Origin: Streptomyces spinosus
Lineage (GTDB): Bacteria > Actinomycetota > Actinomycetes > Streptomycetales > Streptomycetaceae
DNA: 64,000 nucleotides
Direction: 5' to 3'
Assembly: GCF_020400655.1 (NCBI RefSeq)
Contig: NZ_JAINRC010000012.1
Span: 186,001 to 250,000 of the forward strand
Shown here: positions 42,486-50,452 of the stretch, piece by piece
How positions within the stretch are numbered: the stretch's first letter is position 1
How the letters are laid out: every line of letters begins with the position of its first letter
Notes under the pieces: generated by a model
What the model was told of the DNA's origin: nothing
Database searches by the model: none
The model's input: only the letters and a program-made list of their open reading frames with translations
Translations under genes and position numbers: made by a program

Positions 42486-43346
42486 TCAGCCGTAGGTGTA
42501 GAAGCCCGAGCCGGTCTTCCGCCCCAGCCGGCCCGCCTCCACCATGCGCTGGAGCAGCGGGGGAGCGGCGTACAGCGGCTCCTTGTACTCGGCGTACATC
42601 GAGTTGGCGATGGAGACGATGGTGTCCAGGCCGATCAGGTCGGACAGCTTCAGCGGGCCCATCGGGTGGGCGCAGCCCATCTCCATGCCGTTGTCGATGT
42701 CCTCGCGGCTCGCGATGCCCGACTCGAACATCCGGATCGCGGACAGCAGGTACGGCACGAGCAGCGCGTTCACCACGAAGCCGGAGCGGTCCTGGGCGCG
42801 GATGGCGTGCTTGCCGAGCACCTTCTCGGCGAAGACCTGGGCGCGGCTGAGCGTGCCCTCGGAGGTGGTGAGCGCCGGGATCAGCTCGACCAGCTTCTGC
42901 ACCGGGGCCGGGTTGAAGAAGTGGACGCCGACGACGTGGTCCGGGCGGGAGGTGGCGACCGCCAGCTTCACCAGCGGGATCGAGGAGGTGTTGGAGGCCA
43001 GGATCGCGTCCGGCCGGGTCACCACCTGGTCGAGGACCTGGAAGATCTCGGTCTTGACCTGCTCGTTCTCGACGACGGCCTCGATCACCAGGTCACGGTC
43101 GGCGAACTCGCCGAGGTCGGTGGTGAAGCTCAGCCGCGCCTGCGTGGCGTCCCGCTCCTCCTCGGAGATCTTGCCGCGCTCGGCGGCCTTGGCCAGGGAG
43201 TTGTACAGCCGGGTACGGCCGATCTCCAGGGCCTCGCCGGTGGTCTCGGCGACCTTCACGTCCAGTCCCGCGCGGGCGCACACCTCGGCGATGCCCGCGC
43301 CCATCTGGCCGCAGCCCACGACTCCGACGCGCTCGATGTCGGTCAC
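42486..43346 (-). CDS. 3-hydroxybutyryl-CoA dehydrogenase
   Basis: This 286-residue NAD(P)-dependent dehydrogenase interconverts 3-hydroxyacyl-CoA and acetoacetyl-CoA-type substrates in fatty acid or butanoate metabolism. The N-terminal Rossmann fold has 'VGVVGCGQMGAGIAEVCARAG' (quoted for motif GxGxxG). The catalytic His is in 'VVGVHFFNPAPVQKLVELI' and the Glu pair in 'DLVIEAVVENEQVK'. The C-terminal domain ('SGFVVNALLVPYLLSAIRMFE', 'GMEMGCAHPMGPLKLSDLIGLD') completes the family. GTG 43346 follows an AGGGA site. It is divergent from the secreted hydrolase gene. Confidence 0.95.
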   Translation of the reverse strand: MTDIERVGVVGCGQMGAGIAEVCARAGLDVKVAETTGEALEIGRTRLYNSLAKAAERGKISEEERDATQARLSFTTDLGEFADRDLVIEAVVENEQVKTEIFQVLDQVVTRPDAILASNTSSIPLVKLAVATSRPDHVVGVHFFNPAPVQKLVELIPALTTSEGTLSRAQVFAEKVLGKHAIRAQDRSGFVVNALLVPYLLSAIRMFESGIASREDIDNGMEMGCAHPMGPLKLSDLIGLDTIVSIANSMYAEYKEPLYAAPPLLQRMVEAGRLGRKTGSGFYTYG

Positions 43347-43516
43347 ATCGTTCCCTTCGCTGAGTTCTCCGGCTCGCTGGCAGACCTCCGGGTTCGGCGC
43401 CTGCTCCGATCGTGCACGTTACCGCCAAGTATCGATGATCGATCGCCGGGGTGGGGGATCCTCCCTCGCGAAGCGATCCGTGACGGAGCGGATCCCGAGC
43501 GTACGGGGGTGTGCCG

Positions 43517-44791
43517 ATGGGGCGCATGACGCGGCGGACCTTGGCCCTGGGCGCGCTGTCCGCGCTGGCCACGGTACCGGCCGTGCCGACGCGGAGCGCG
43601 CCGGTCCCGGGCCGGGCCGGGCCCGCTCCCGCGCCGCACCCCACCGGCCGCGCCCCGCGTGCCGCCGGCCGGATGCGGGGCGTCTGGATCGCCACCGTCG
43701 CCAACCGGGACTGGCCCTCGCGGACCGGCCTCCCGGCGAGCGCGCAGCGCGAGGAGCTGATCACCCACCTCGACCGCGCGGTCCGCGACCGGCTCAACAC
43801 CGTGATCCTCCAGGTGCGGCCCACGGCCGACGCGCTGTGGCCGTCGCCGTACGAACCCTGGTCCGAGTACCTCACCGGTACCCAGGGCGGGGACCCCGGC
43901 TGGGACCCGCTCGGCACGGCCGTGAAGGAGGCGCACGCCCGGGGCCTGGAACTGCACGCCTGGTTCAATCCCTACCGGATCGCCCAGCACACCGACCTCG
44001 GCCGGCTGACCGCCTCGCACCCCGCGCGCAGGCATCCCGACTGGGTGGTGCCCTACGACGGCCGGCTCCACTACAACCCCGGCCTGCCCGAGGTCCGCGC
44101 CTTCGTGCGGCAGGCGATCCTCGACGCGGTCGCCCGCTACCCGGTCGACGCCGTCCACTTCGACGACTACTTCTACCCCTATCCGGTCGACGGGGAGACC
44201 TTCGACGACGACGACGCCTACGACCGCCACGGCGGCGCGTTCTCCTCCCGGGCCGCCTGGCGCCGGAACAACATCGACGCGCTCGTGCGCGAGACGGCCG
44301 CCGGCGTCAAGCGGGTCCGGCCCGGCACCCGGTTCGGCATCAGCCCCTTCGGGGTGTGGCGCAACGCGTCGACCGATCCGCGCGGCTCCGACACCGAGGC
44401 GGGCGTGGAGACGTACGACGACCTGTACGCCGACACCCGCACCTGGGTCCGCAACCACTGGATCGACTACGTCGTCCCGCAGCTCTACTGGCACATCGGG
44501 GACCCCGCCGCCGACTACGCCCGGCTCCTGGAGTGGTGGGCGGCGGCCGCCGAGGGCACCGGCACCCGGCTGTACATCGGCGAGGCCCTGTACCGGGCGG
44601 GCGCCGACGGGGAGTCGTCGGCCTGGCGGGACCCGGTGGAACTGTCCCGGCATCTGACCCTCGCCGCCCGGTACCCGCAGGTGCACGGGCACGTGTTCTT
44701 CGCCGCGGCGGACGTGGCCGCCGATCCGATCGGGGCGATGGCACGGGTGGTCGCCGACCACTATCCCGGGCCGGCGGAACCACCGCGCTGA
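43517..44791 (+). CDS. Tat-exported glycosyl hydrolase-like protein (GHL10/YngK family)
   Basis: This 424-residue secreted protein has a twin-arginine signal ('MTRRTLALGALSALATVPAVP', residues about 4-24). A TIM-barrel of the GHL10/DUF187 family follows: 'MRGVWIATVANRDWPS' start, 'NTVILQVRPTADALWPS', 'ARGLELHAWFNPYRI', 'VDAVHFDDYFYPYP', 'RFGISPFGVWRN' and 'DYVVPQLYWHIGDP'. The conserved Asp and Glu/Asp pairs around 'HFDDYFYP' suggest a glycosidase active site. In related bacteria such proteins are thought to act on cell-wall or exopolysaccharide. ATG 43517 is chosen by the GGGGG site; a GTG six bases earlier is possible. Export would use the TatAC system encoded at 1.2-2.5 kb. Confidence 0.88.
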   Translation: MGRMTRRTLALGALSALATVPAVPTRSAPVPGRAGPAPAPHPTGRAPRAAGRMRGVWIATVANRDWPSRTGLPASAQREELITHLDRAVRDRLNTVILQVRPTADALWPSPYEPWSEYLTGTQGGDPGWDPLGTAVKEAHARGLELHAWFNPYRIAQHTDLGRLTASHPARRHPDWVVPYDGRLHYNPGLPEVRAFVRQAILDAVARYPVDAVHFDDYFYPYPVDGETFDDDDAYDRHGGAFSSRAAWRRNNIDALVRETAAGVKRVRPGTRFGISPFGVWRNASTDPRGSDTEAGVETYDDLYADTRTWVRNHWIDYVVPQLYWHIGDPAADYARLLEWWAAAAEGTGTRLYIGEALYRAGADGESSAWRDPVELSRHLTLAARYPQVHGHVFFAAADVAADPIGAMARVVADHYPGPAEPPR

Positions 44792-44989
44792 CTAATGCTG
44801 TTGCTCGTCCCTGTGCTTGACCTGGCAGTCGGGTCCGGGGGACATGATCGCCTCGTGCCCGTCCTCGAAACGGACGCGGTAGGGCGGGTTGCCCTCCTGC
44901 CCGAGCACTTCTACGACTTCCGAGACGTGGTCGTGCTGACCCACCACCCTGCCGTGCTGGACCAGCTTGTCGCCCTTGGATGCGCGCAT
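44792..44989 (-). CDS. DUF1918 small protein
   Basis: This 65-residue protein is of the DUF1918 family: 'KGDKLVQHGRVVGQHDHVSEVVEVLG', then 'PPYRVRFEDGHEAIMSPGPDCQV', the family core of a small SH3-like barrel. A GAGGAGGG site precedes the ATG. It ends one base from the stop of the converging hydrolase gene. It starts 19 bases after the end of the EamA gene on the same strand, so the two probably form an operon. DUF1918 function is unknown. Confidence 0.88.
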   Translation of the reverse strand: MRASKGDKLVQHGRVVGQHDHVSEVVEVLGQEGNPPYRVRFEDGHEAIMSPGPDCQVKHRDEQQH

Positions 44990-45008
44990 CTACAGGCCCT
45001 CCTCACGA

Positions 45009-45920
45009 TCACGACCGCTGAGTGACGGCGATGCACACGAGCACCGCGAGGGCGGTCAGGGGAGCGGCCACCGTGAAGTGCTCGCCCAGCAGCAGCGCCG
45101 ACCACACCAGTGTGAGCAGGGGCTGAGCCAACTGCAACTGGCTGGCCCGGGGTATGCCGATCGCCGCCATGCCCCGGTACCAGACGACCAGCCCGAGGAA
45201 CTGCGAACCGAGCGCCACCCAGACCAGGCCGGCCACGCCGTGCACGCCCAGCCGCACCGGCTCGTACGACAGCGCCAGCGCCGCGGCCGGCACGGTCAGC
45301 GGCAGGCACAGCACCAGCGCCCAGCCGATGACCTGCCAGCCCGGCATGACCCGGGCCAGCCGGCCGCCCTCGGTGTACCCGGCCGCGCACACCAGCAGCG
45401 CCCCGAAGAGGTAGCCGTCGGCCGTGGTGAGCGCGCCGCCGCTCTGGCCGACGGTGAAGGCGAGGACGGCCGACGCGCCCGCCACGGCCGCCAGCCAGAA
45501 CCGGCGGGAGGGCCCGGCGCCGGTGCGCAGGGCCGAGAACACGGCGGTGGTCAGCGGCAGCAGGCCCACCACGACGGCCGCGTGGGCGGTGGTGGACGTC
45601 TGCAGCGCGAGCGTGGTCAGCATCGGGAAGCCGAGCACCACTCCGGCGGCGACCACCGAGAGCCCGGCGAGGTGCCGCCGCGCCGGGAGCCGAACGCGCA
45701 GAGCGAGCAGACAGCCGCCGGCGACGAGTGCGGCGAGGACGCCGCGCACCGCCACCAGCGACCACGGGCCGAAGCTCTCCAGGCCCCAGGCGGTCGCGGG
45801 GAAGGTCAGGGAGAAGGCGACCACGCCGAGGGCGGCCTGGACGGTGCCGAGTCCCCGGGACTCCCCGGGGGCGCCGACTGCTATCGGACTCGTGGTAGTA
45901 GCGCTACTCTGTACTCTCAT
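45009..45920 (-). CDS. EamA-family (DMT superfamily) transporter
   Basis: This 303-residue protein has ten transmembrane helices arranged as two EamA repeats. The first repeat starts at about residue 28 ('AALGVVAFSLTFPATAWGLESFGP'), and the second at about 165 ('DGYLFGALLVCAAGYTEGGRLARVMPG', marked in part). The conserved 'LGSQFLGLVVWYRGMAAIG' and 'QPLLTLVWSALLLGEHFT' near the end fit the family. Such proteins are likely metabolite exporters, often of amino acids. The ATG at 45918-45920 shares two bases with the ATG of the divergent MocR gene. No ribosome site can fit, so translation is probably leaderless. Control by the MocR protein is likely. Confidence 0.9.
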   Translation of the reverse strand: MRVQSSATTTSPIAVGAPGESRGLGTVQAALGVVAFSLTFPATAWGLESFGPWSLVAVRGVLAALVAGGCLLALRVRLPARRHLAGLSVVAAGVVLGFPMLTTLALQTSTTAHAAVVVGLLPLTTAVFSALRTGAGPSRRFWLAAVAGASAVLAFTVGQSGGALTTADGYLFGALLVCAAGYTEGGRLARVMPGWQVIGWALVLCLPLTVPAAALALSYEPVRLGVHGVAGLVWVALGSQFLGLVVWYRGMAAIGIPRASQLQLAQPLLTLVWSALLLGEHFTVAAPLTALAVLVCIAVTQRS

Positions 45921-45931
45921 GCACGAGCGTA
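45905..45931. promoter_or_regulatory. Back-to-back leaderless promoters of EamA and MocR genes
   Basis: TACTCT (45905-45910) lies 8 bases before the MocR ATG on the plus strand. TACGCT (45931 to 45926 on the minus strand) lies 5 bases before the EamA ATG. Both fit -10 elements that would put transcript starts at the start codons. A 12-bp perfect palindrome AGTAGCGCTACT (45897-45908) overlaps the plus-strand -10 and could be the MocR operator. Confidence 0.5.
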
Positions 45932-47397
45932 GCAGTGTGGGCGAACTGACGGAACAGCTGAGGAGGGAGCTTGACCGCTACTCTCCTGGTGGAAAGCTGC
46001 CGTCGAGTCGGGCGCTGGTCGAACGGTTCCGGGTGAGCCCCGTGACCGTCTCCCGGGCGCTCGCCCGGCTCGCCGCCGAGGGCCTGGTCGTCACCCGGCC
46101 CGGCGCGGGCGCGTTCCGGGCCCGGCCGCACCGCGGCGAGACCCCCGCCGGGGACACCTCCTGGCAGGAGGTCGCGCTGAGCGCCGACGGCGCCGCGGAC
46201 CTCGTACCGCGCACCGTGGACGCCTCCGGCGTCACGGTCTCGCTCGCCGCGCCGCCCCCCGGGGTCCTGGAGCTCAGCGGCGGCTATCTGCACCCCTCGC
46301 TCCAGCCCGAGCGCGCCATGGCGGCGGCCCTCGCCCGGGCCGGCCGGCGGCCCGGCGCCTGGGGAAGACCGCCGCTGGAGGGGCTGCCGGAGCTGCGGGA
46401 GTGGTTCGCGCGCGGGATCGGCGGCGCCGTCACCGCGGCCGAGGTGCTGATCGCCGCCGGCGGCCAGGCCGCGCTGGCCACCGCCCTGCGCGCGCTCGCC
46501 CCGCCCGGCGCCCCGGTGCTCGTGGAGTCGCCCACCTACCCGGGCATGCTGGCCCTCGCCCGCGCGGCCGGACTGCGGCCCGTGCCGGTACCCGTCGACC
46601 CCGACGGGGTGCGCCCGGACCTGCTCGCGGACGCCTTCCACGCCACCGGTGCCCGCGTCTTCGTCTGCCAGCCGCTGTTCCAGAACCCCACCGGCGCGGT
46701 GCTGGCTCCCACCCGGCGCACCGAGGTGCTGCGCATCGCCCGCGAGGCCGGCGCGTTCGTCGTCGAGGACGACTACGTCCGCCGGCTCGTGCACGCCGAC
46801 GCCGCCCCGCTGCCCCGCCCGCTGGCCGCCGACGACCCGGACGGCGTCGTCGTCCACGTCGGCTCGCTGACCAAGGCGACCTCGCCCAGCTTCCGGGTCA
46901 GCGCCCTGGCCGCGCACGGGCCGGTGCTGGAACGGCTGCGCGCCATCCAGGTCGTGGACAGCTTCTTCGTCCCCCGGCCGCTGCAGGAGGCCGCCCTGGA
47001 ACTCGTCGGCTCCCCGGCCTGGTCCCGCCACCTGCGGGCGCTGTCGGCCGAGCTGAAGACCCGCCGTGACGCCATGACCGGCGCGCTCGCCCGGCAGCTG
47101 CCGGACCTGGCCCTGCCGCACATCCCGTCCGGCGGCTACCACCTGTGGGTGCGCCTGCCCGACGGCTCCGTCGGCTCCGGAGCGGAGGCCGCGCTGACCG
47201 CGGCGGCCCTGCGCGCCGGCGTCGCGGTCACCCCGGGCCGCCCCTACTTCAGCGCCGAACCCCCCGCCGCCCACCTCCGCCTGAGCTTCGCGGCGGTCGC
47301 CGGCACCGGGGAGATCGCGGAGGGGGTGCGACGACTGCGGGCGGCGTACGACGAGACCGTGCGAAATCCGCTCGTCACCGAGCAGCCGGGCCTGTGA
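45919..47397 (+). CDS. MocR/GabR-type transcriptional regulator
   Basis: This 492-residue fusion has an N-terminal GntR winged helix (about residues 6-70, 'GGKLPSSRALVERFRVSPVTVSRAL'-type pattern shown for position only) and a C-terminal fold-type I aminotransferase domain. The PLP-binding Lys is in 'HVGSLTKATSPSFRVSAL', with Asp in 'VVEDDYVRRL' and Arg near 'AAHLRLSFAAV'. MocR proteins sense amino-acid-like ligands through PLP and regulate nearby genes; here the divergent EamA exporter is the obvious target. ATG 45919 overlaps the EamA ATG on the other strand (CATG); GTG 45934 is an alternative start that would free a short leader. Confidence 0.9.
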   Translation: MHERSSVGELTEQLRRELDRYSPGGKLPSSRALVERFRVSPVTVSRALARLAAEGLVVTRPGAGAFRARPHRGETPAGDTSWQEVALSADGAADLVPRTVDASGVTVSLAAPPPGVLELSGGYLHPSLQPERAMAAALARAGRRPGAWGRPPLEGLPELREWFARGIGGAVTAAEVLIAAGGQAALATALRALAPPGAPVLVESPTYPGMLALARAAGLRPVPVPVDPDGVRPDLLADAFHATGARVFVCQPLFQNPTGAVLAPTRRTEVLRIAREAGAFVVEDDYVRRLVHADAAPLPRPLAADDPDGVVVHVGSLTKATSPSFRVSALAAHGPVLERLRAIQVVDSFFVPRPLQEAALELVGSPAWSRHLRALSAELKTRRDAMTGALARQLPDLALPHIPSGGYHLWVRLPDGSVGSGAEAALTAAALRAGVAVTPGRPYFSAEPPAAHLRLSFAAVAGTGEIAEGVRRLRAAYDETVRNPLVTEQPGL

Positions 47398-47407
47398 GGA
47401 TCACCGT

Positions 47408-47860
47408 ATGAGCGATGCACCCGCCCTTCCCGAGGGGTACGAGTTCTCCGCCGACTCCGACCGGGTCGACGTGGAGCGCGTGCACGGCTGGCTGTCGTCC
47501 GACGCGTACTGGGCGGTCGGCCGCCCGCGGGAGAAACACGAGCGGGCGATGGCGTCCTCGCTGAACTTCGGGGCGTACGACACGTCCTCGGGGGAGCAGG
47601 TGGCGTACGCGCGCGTAGTCACCGACCAGGCGCTCTTCGCCTGGCTCGCCGACGTGTACGTCGACCCCTCGGTGCGCGGCAAGGGCCTCGGCACGGCGTT
47701 CGTCGCCCGCGTCCGCGCGCACCTGGAGCCGCTCGGCCTGCGCCGGCTGCTGCTGGCGACGCAGGACGCGCACGGGGTCTACGAGAAACTGGGCTTCCGG
47801 CCGCTGGACCGTCCCGAGCTGTACATGGTGCACACCTTCGGGCGGACGGCCGACGCCTGA
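47408..47860 (+). CDS. GNAT-family N-acetyltransferase
   Basis: This 150-residue acetyltransferase has a short N-terminal region including 'WLSSDAYWAVGRPREKHERAMASSLNFGAYD'-type helices (described in part). The acetyl-CoA motif A is 'WLADVYVDPSVRGKGLGTAFV', and the C-terminal signature is 'DAHGVYEKLGFRPLDRPELYMV'. It resembles the YjcF/PhnO-like single-domain GNATs that acetylate small molecules. The ATG follows GAGGA 11 bases after the MocR stop, so it may be in the same transcript. The substrate is unknown. Confidence 0.9.
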   Translation: MSDAPALPEGYEFSADSDRVDVERVHGWLSSDAYWAVGRPREKHERAMASSLNFGAYDTSSGEQVAYARVVTDQALFAWLADVYVDPSVRGKGLGTAFVARVRAHLEPLGLRRLLLATQDAHGVYEKLGFRPLDRPELYMVHTFGRTADA

Positions 47861-47874
47861 CCACGCGCCCTCTC

Positions 47875-47910
47875 TTGACCTGCTGCGCGCCGGGGCCCAC
47901 CATCACCGCA
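47875..47910 (+). promoter_or_regulatory. Candidate leaderless promoter of histidine-phosphatase-like gene
   Basis: TTGACC (47875-47880) followed after 17 bases by CACCAT (47898-47903), which ends 6 bases before the ATG at 47910. No ribosome site precedes the ATG, so a leaderless transcript is suggested. Confidence 0.35.
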
Positions 47911-48503
47911 TGCCACTGAGGGTGACGTTCGTCGCCGCCGCGCGCGGTGCCGCGCTGCTCGCGGAGCGCTTCGAGGACGACCGGCCGCTGGACCAGGGCG
48001 GCTGGGACGAGGTGCAGCGTGTCGCCGGGGACCTGCTGCCGCTGGCCGCGGCCGAGCTGCGCTACTGCTCCCCGACGCCGCGCAGCCGTGCCACCGGCGA
48101 CGCCCTGGGCTACGCGCCGCTGGTCCAGCTCGCTTTGCGGGACTGCGACATGGGCCGCTGGCGGGGGCTGACGCTGGGCGAGGCGATGGCCCGGGAGCCG
48201 GACGCGGTGGACGCCTGGCTCGCCGACCCGCGGTCCACCCCGCACGGCGGCGAGTCGCTGCTGGCGTTCATCTCCCGCGTCGGCGGCTGGCTGGACACCC
48301 GGCCGGCCGACGACGGCGGCCGGATCGTCGCCGTGGCCGAGCCGTCCGTGATCCGGGCGGCCCTGGTCTACGCGCTGAAGGCGCCCCCCTCGTCCTACTG
48401 GAACATCGACGTCCGCCCGCTGTCCACGACGACGGTCACGGGCCGTGCCGGCCGCTGGAACCTCCGCTTCGACGGGGTCCCGGCTCAGGCCTCCCGCGGG
48501 TAG
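47910..48503 (+). CDS. Histidine phosphatase-fold protein lacking catalytic histidines
   Basis: This 197-residue protein has the overall order of the phosphoglycerate-mutase/histidine phosphatase family: N-terminal strand, 'LDQGGWDEVQRVAGDLLP', 'RYCSPTPRSRATGDALG', 'DMGRWRGLTLGEAM' and 'STPHGGESLLAFISRV'. However, the N-terminal RHG motif is replaced by 'AAARGAALL', so the phospho-acceptor His is Ala. The second catalytic His, expected before 'VIRAALVYAL', is replaced in 'AVAEPSVIRAALV'. I infer a pseudo-phosphatase or a protein that binds rather than hydrolyses phosphorylated ligands. The gene overlaps the 3' end of the converging gene by 19 bases. Confidence 0.8.
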   Translation: MPLRVTFVAAARGAALLAERFEDDRPLDQGGWDEVQRVAGDLLPLAAAELRYCSPTPRSRATGDALGYAPLVQLALRDCDMGRWRGLTLGEAMAREPDAVDAWLADPRSTPHGGESLLAFISRVGGWLDTRPADDGGRIVAVAEPSVIRAALVYALKAPPSSYWNIDVRPLSTTTVTGRAGRWNLRFDGVPAQASRG

Positions 48504-48952
48504 CGGGCCGCTTCCTCGCGCACGTAGTCGGTGGTGAGGACGAGGTCCTTCGCCGGTCCGCCGACCCGCCAGACGGTGCGCCAGTGGTCGGCGTCCCGGA
48601 CGGTGAACTCGCCGCGGTAGAGGTCGGCCGCGCAGGGGTGCCCGGCGACGTACCGGCCCGTGGTCAGGTCCAGCTCGTGGAAGGGGCGCCCGTCCGCGAA
48701 CCGCACGTCGGCCCGGCCGGGACCGTCTCCCGGCAGGAAGCGCAGAGTCCGGGTGGCGGGCCGGGCCACCCCCCGCCAGGTGAAGGTGCCGGACTCCTCG
48801 TGCAGCAGCCCGCCGCCGTCCAGCGCGGTGAAGACGGTCGTCCCCGTGAAGTGCCCCGTGTCCCCGCCCGCCAGATCCAACACGTCGCGTTCGACGCGCC
48901 ACCGACCGGCCAGGTGGGCCAGCACGTCGGGCACCGGCCAGAACTCACGCAT
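48485..48952 (-). CDS. DUF6314-like protein
   Basis: This 155-residue protein has a small beta-barrel-like fold with repeating strands: 'LAHLAGRWRVERDVLDLAGGD', 'GTTVFTALDGGGLLHEESGTF', 'FADGRPFHELDLTTGRYV', 'HPCAADLYRGEFTV' and 'LVLTTDYVREEAARY' (landmarks). It resembles the DUF6314/lipocalin-like small proteins. ATG 48952 is chosen because the sequence upstream is arginine-rich and unconserved. The gene converges with the histidine-phosphatase-like gene, with a 19-base overlap. Function unknown. Confidence 0.75.
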   Translation of the reverse strand: MREFWPVPDVLAHLAGRWRVERDVLDLAGGDTGHFTGTTVFTALDGGGLLHEESGTFTWRGVARPATRTLRFLPGDGPGRADVRFADGRPFHELDLTTGRYVAGHPCAADLYRGEFTVRDADHWRTVWRVGGPAKDLVLTTDYVREEAARYPREA

Positions 48953-49070
48953 GTCCCGGAGCTTACGCGGCCACCGGCGCCGCCGGGCGCGGGGTGCCGG
49001 TGGCCCACGTTGCCGCGCTCGGCCGCCGTCGGGCAGGCCGTGGACGGCGACAGGGCCACGCCGGGTGTCC

Positions 49071-49107
49071 GGCACGGGCCGCTGTCCGAGGAGCGGCGGC
49101 CCGTGCC
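49071..49107 (-). terminator. Terminator after cysteine desulfurase gene
   Basis: GGCACGGGCCGC (49071-49082) and GCGGCCCGTGCC (49096-49107) form a perfect 12-bp stem with a 13-base loop. It lies 31 bases beyond the end of the desulfurase gene on the minus strand. Confidence 0.7.
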
Positions 49108-49138
49108 CGGCGAGGACCTTCCCCTCCCGGCCCGCCGG

Positions 49139-50380
49139 TCACACCCCGAAGTACTTCTGCGCCGCCCGGACGCCGTCCACCAGCGCGTCCACCTCCTCCA
49201 GGGTGTTGTAGACGTAGAAGCTCGCCCGGGTCGTCGCCGGGATGCCGTAGCGGCGGACGACCGGGCGGGCGCAGTGGTGGCCGACGCGGACGGCGACGCC
49301 CCGCTCGTCCAGCACCTGGCCGACGTCGTGCGGGTGGACGCCGTCGACCGTGAAGGAGACGGCCGAGCCGCGGTCGGTGAGGTCCGCGGGGCCGACCACC
49401 CGGACCCCGGGCACCTCGGCGAGCAGATGGAGGGCGCGGGCGGTCAGCGTGTCCTCGTGCGCGGCCACCTCGGCCATGCCCAGCCGCTCCAGGTACTCCA
49501 CCGCCGCCGCGAGCCCCACCGCCTGCGCGGTCATCGGCACGCCCGCCTCGAAGCGCTGCGGCGGCGGCAGGAAGGTGGTGCGGTCCATCTCCACGATCTC
49601 GATCATCGAGCCGCCGGTCAGGAAAGGCGGCAGCCCGGCGAGGAGTCCGGCGCGGCCCCACAGCACACCCACGCCGTTCGGGCCGAGCATCTTGTGCCCG
49701 GAGAAGGCGAGGAAGTCCGCGCCCAGCCCACCCACGTCGACCGGGCGGTGCGGGACGGACTGGGCGCCGTCCACGACCACGAGGGTGCCGTGCGCGTGCG
49801 CGCGGTCGGCGAGGGCGCGCACGGGGTTGATGGTGCCGAGGACGTTGGACTGGTGGGTGAGGGCGAGCACCTTGGTGCGCTCGTCCAGCAGCTCGTCCGC
49901 CCGGGACAGGTCGAGGCGGCCGTCGTCGGTGAGGCCGAACCAGTCGAGCGTGGCGCCGGTCCGCTCGGCGAGTTGCTGCCAGGGGACCAGGTTGGCGTGG
50001 TGCTCCATCTCGGTCACCACGATCCGGTCGCCGGGGCCGAGCCGGCCGGCGTTGCCCAGCGCGTAGGCGACCAGGTTGATGCCCTCGGTGGTGTTCTTGG
50101 TGAAGACCACCTCGTCGTCGGCCGCGCCGATGAACCGGGCGACGCTGTGCCGGGCCTGCTCGTACGCCTCCGTCGCCTCGCCCGCCAGCTGGTGCGCCCC
50201 GCGGTGCACGGCCGCGTTGTGCGTGAGGTAGAAGTCCCGCTCGGCGTCCAGCACCTGGAGGGGTTTCTGGGTGGTCGCCCCGGAGTCCAGGTAGACGAGC
50301 GGCGCGCCGCTCGCCACCGTCCGCCGAAGGATCGGGAAGTCCTCGCGCAGTGCGTCCACGTCGAAGCCCACGACGCTCAC
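49139..50380 (-). CDS. sufS: Cysteine desulfurase, SufS type
   Basis: This 413-residue PLP enzyme takes sulfur from cysteine for Fe-S cluster and other thio-cofactor synthesis. PLP-Lys230 is in 'FSGHKMLGPNGVGVLWG', and the persulfide-carrying Cys370 is in 'RVGHHCARPVVRRYG'. The opening 'LREDFPILRRTVASGAPLVYLDSGATTQKPL' (in part) and 'TKNTTEGINLVAYAL' are SufS signatures. The other suf genes (sufBCDU) are not here, so this is a stand-alone copy. GTG 50380 is given; GTG 50371 fits a GAGAGG site better. It is divergent from the CGNR regulator, with a 9-bp inverted repeat between them. Confidence 0.93.
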   Translation of the reverse strand: MSVVGFDVDALREDFPILRRTVASGAPLVYLDSGATTQKPLQVLDAERDFYLTHNAAVHRGAHQLAGEATEAYEQARHSVARFIGAADDEVVFTKNTTEGINLVAYALGNAGRLGPGDRIVVTEMEHHANLVPWQQLAERTGATLDWFGLTDDGRLDLSRADELLDERTKVLALTHQSNVLGTINPVRALADRAHAHGTLVVVDGAQSVPHRPVDVGGLGADFLAFSGHKMLGPNGVGVLWGRAGLLAGLPPFLTGGSMIEIVEMDRTTFLPPPQRFEAGVPMTAQAVGLAAAVEYLERLGMAEVAAHEDTLTARALHLLAEVPGVRVVGPADLTDRGSAVSFTVDGVHPHDVGQVLDERGVAVRVGHHCARPVVRRYGIPATTRASFYVYNTLEEVDALVDGVRAAQKYFGV

Positions 50381-50381
50381 C

Positions 50382-50413
50382 TCTCACGGTTTCGTACTCG
50401 ATTCACCGTGAGA
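50382..50413. promoter_or_regulatory. Inverted repeat between sufS-like and CGNR regulator genes
   Basis: TCTCACGGT (50382-50390) and ACCGTGAGA (50405-50413) are perfect 9-bp inverse copies with 14 bases between, in the 72-base region between two divergent genes. It is a good candidate operator for the CGNR zinc-finger protein. Confidence 0.55.
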
Positions 50414-50452
50414 CACGCTAAGTCCTCCTCACGCCGAACCGCAAGGATTACC

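Noticed and set aside
42259..42495. Small plus-strand frame between Nudix and dehydrogenase genes
   Set aside because: It overlaps the start of the better supported minus-strand coiled-coil gene and runs into a terminator hairpin. Its composition is unlike a real protein.
45897..45908. Palindrome AGTAGCGCTACT as a transcription terminator
   Set aside because: It lies within the start region of divergent genes and is a perfect dyad without a loop, so an operator is more plausible.
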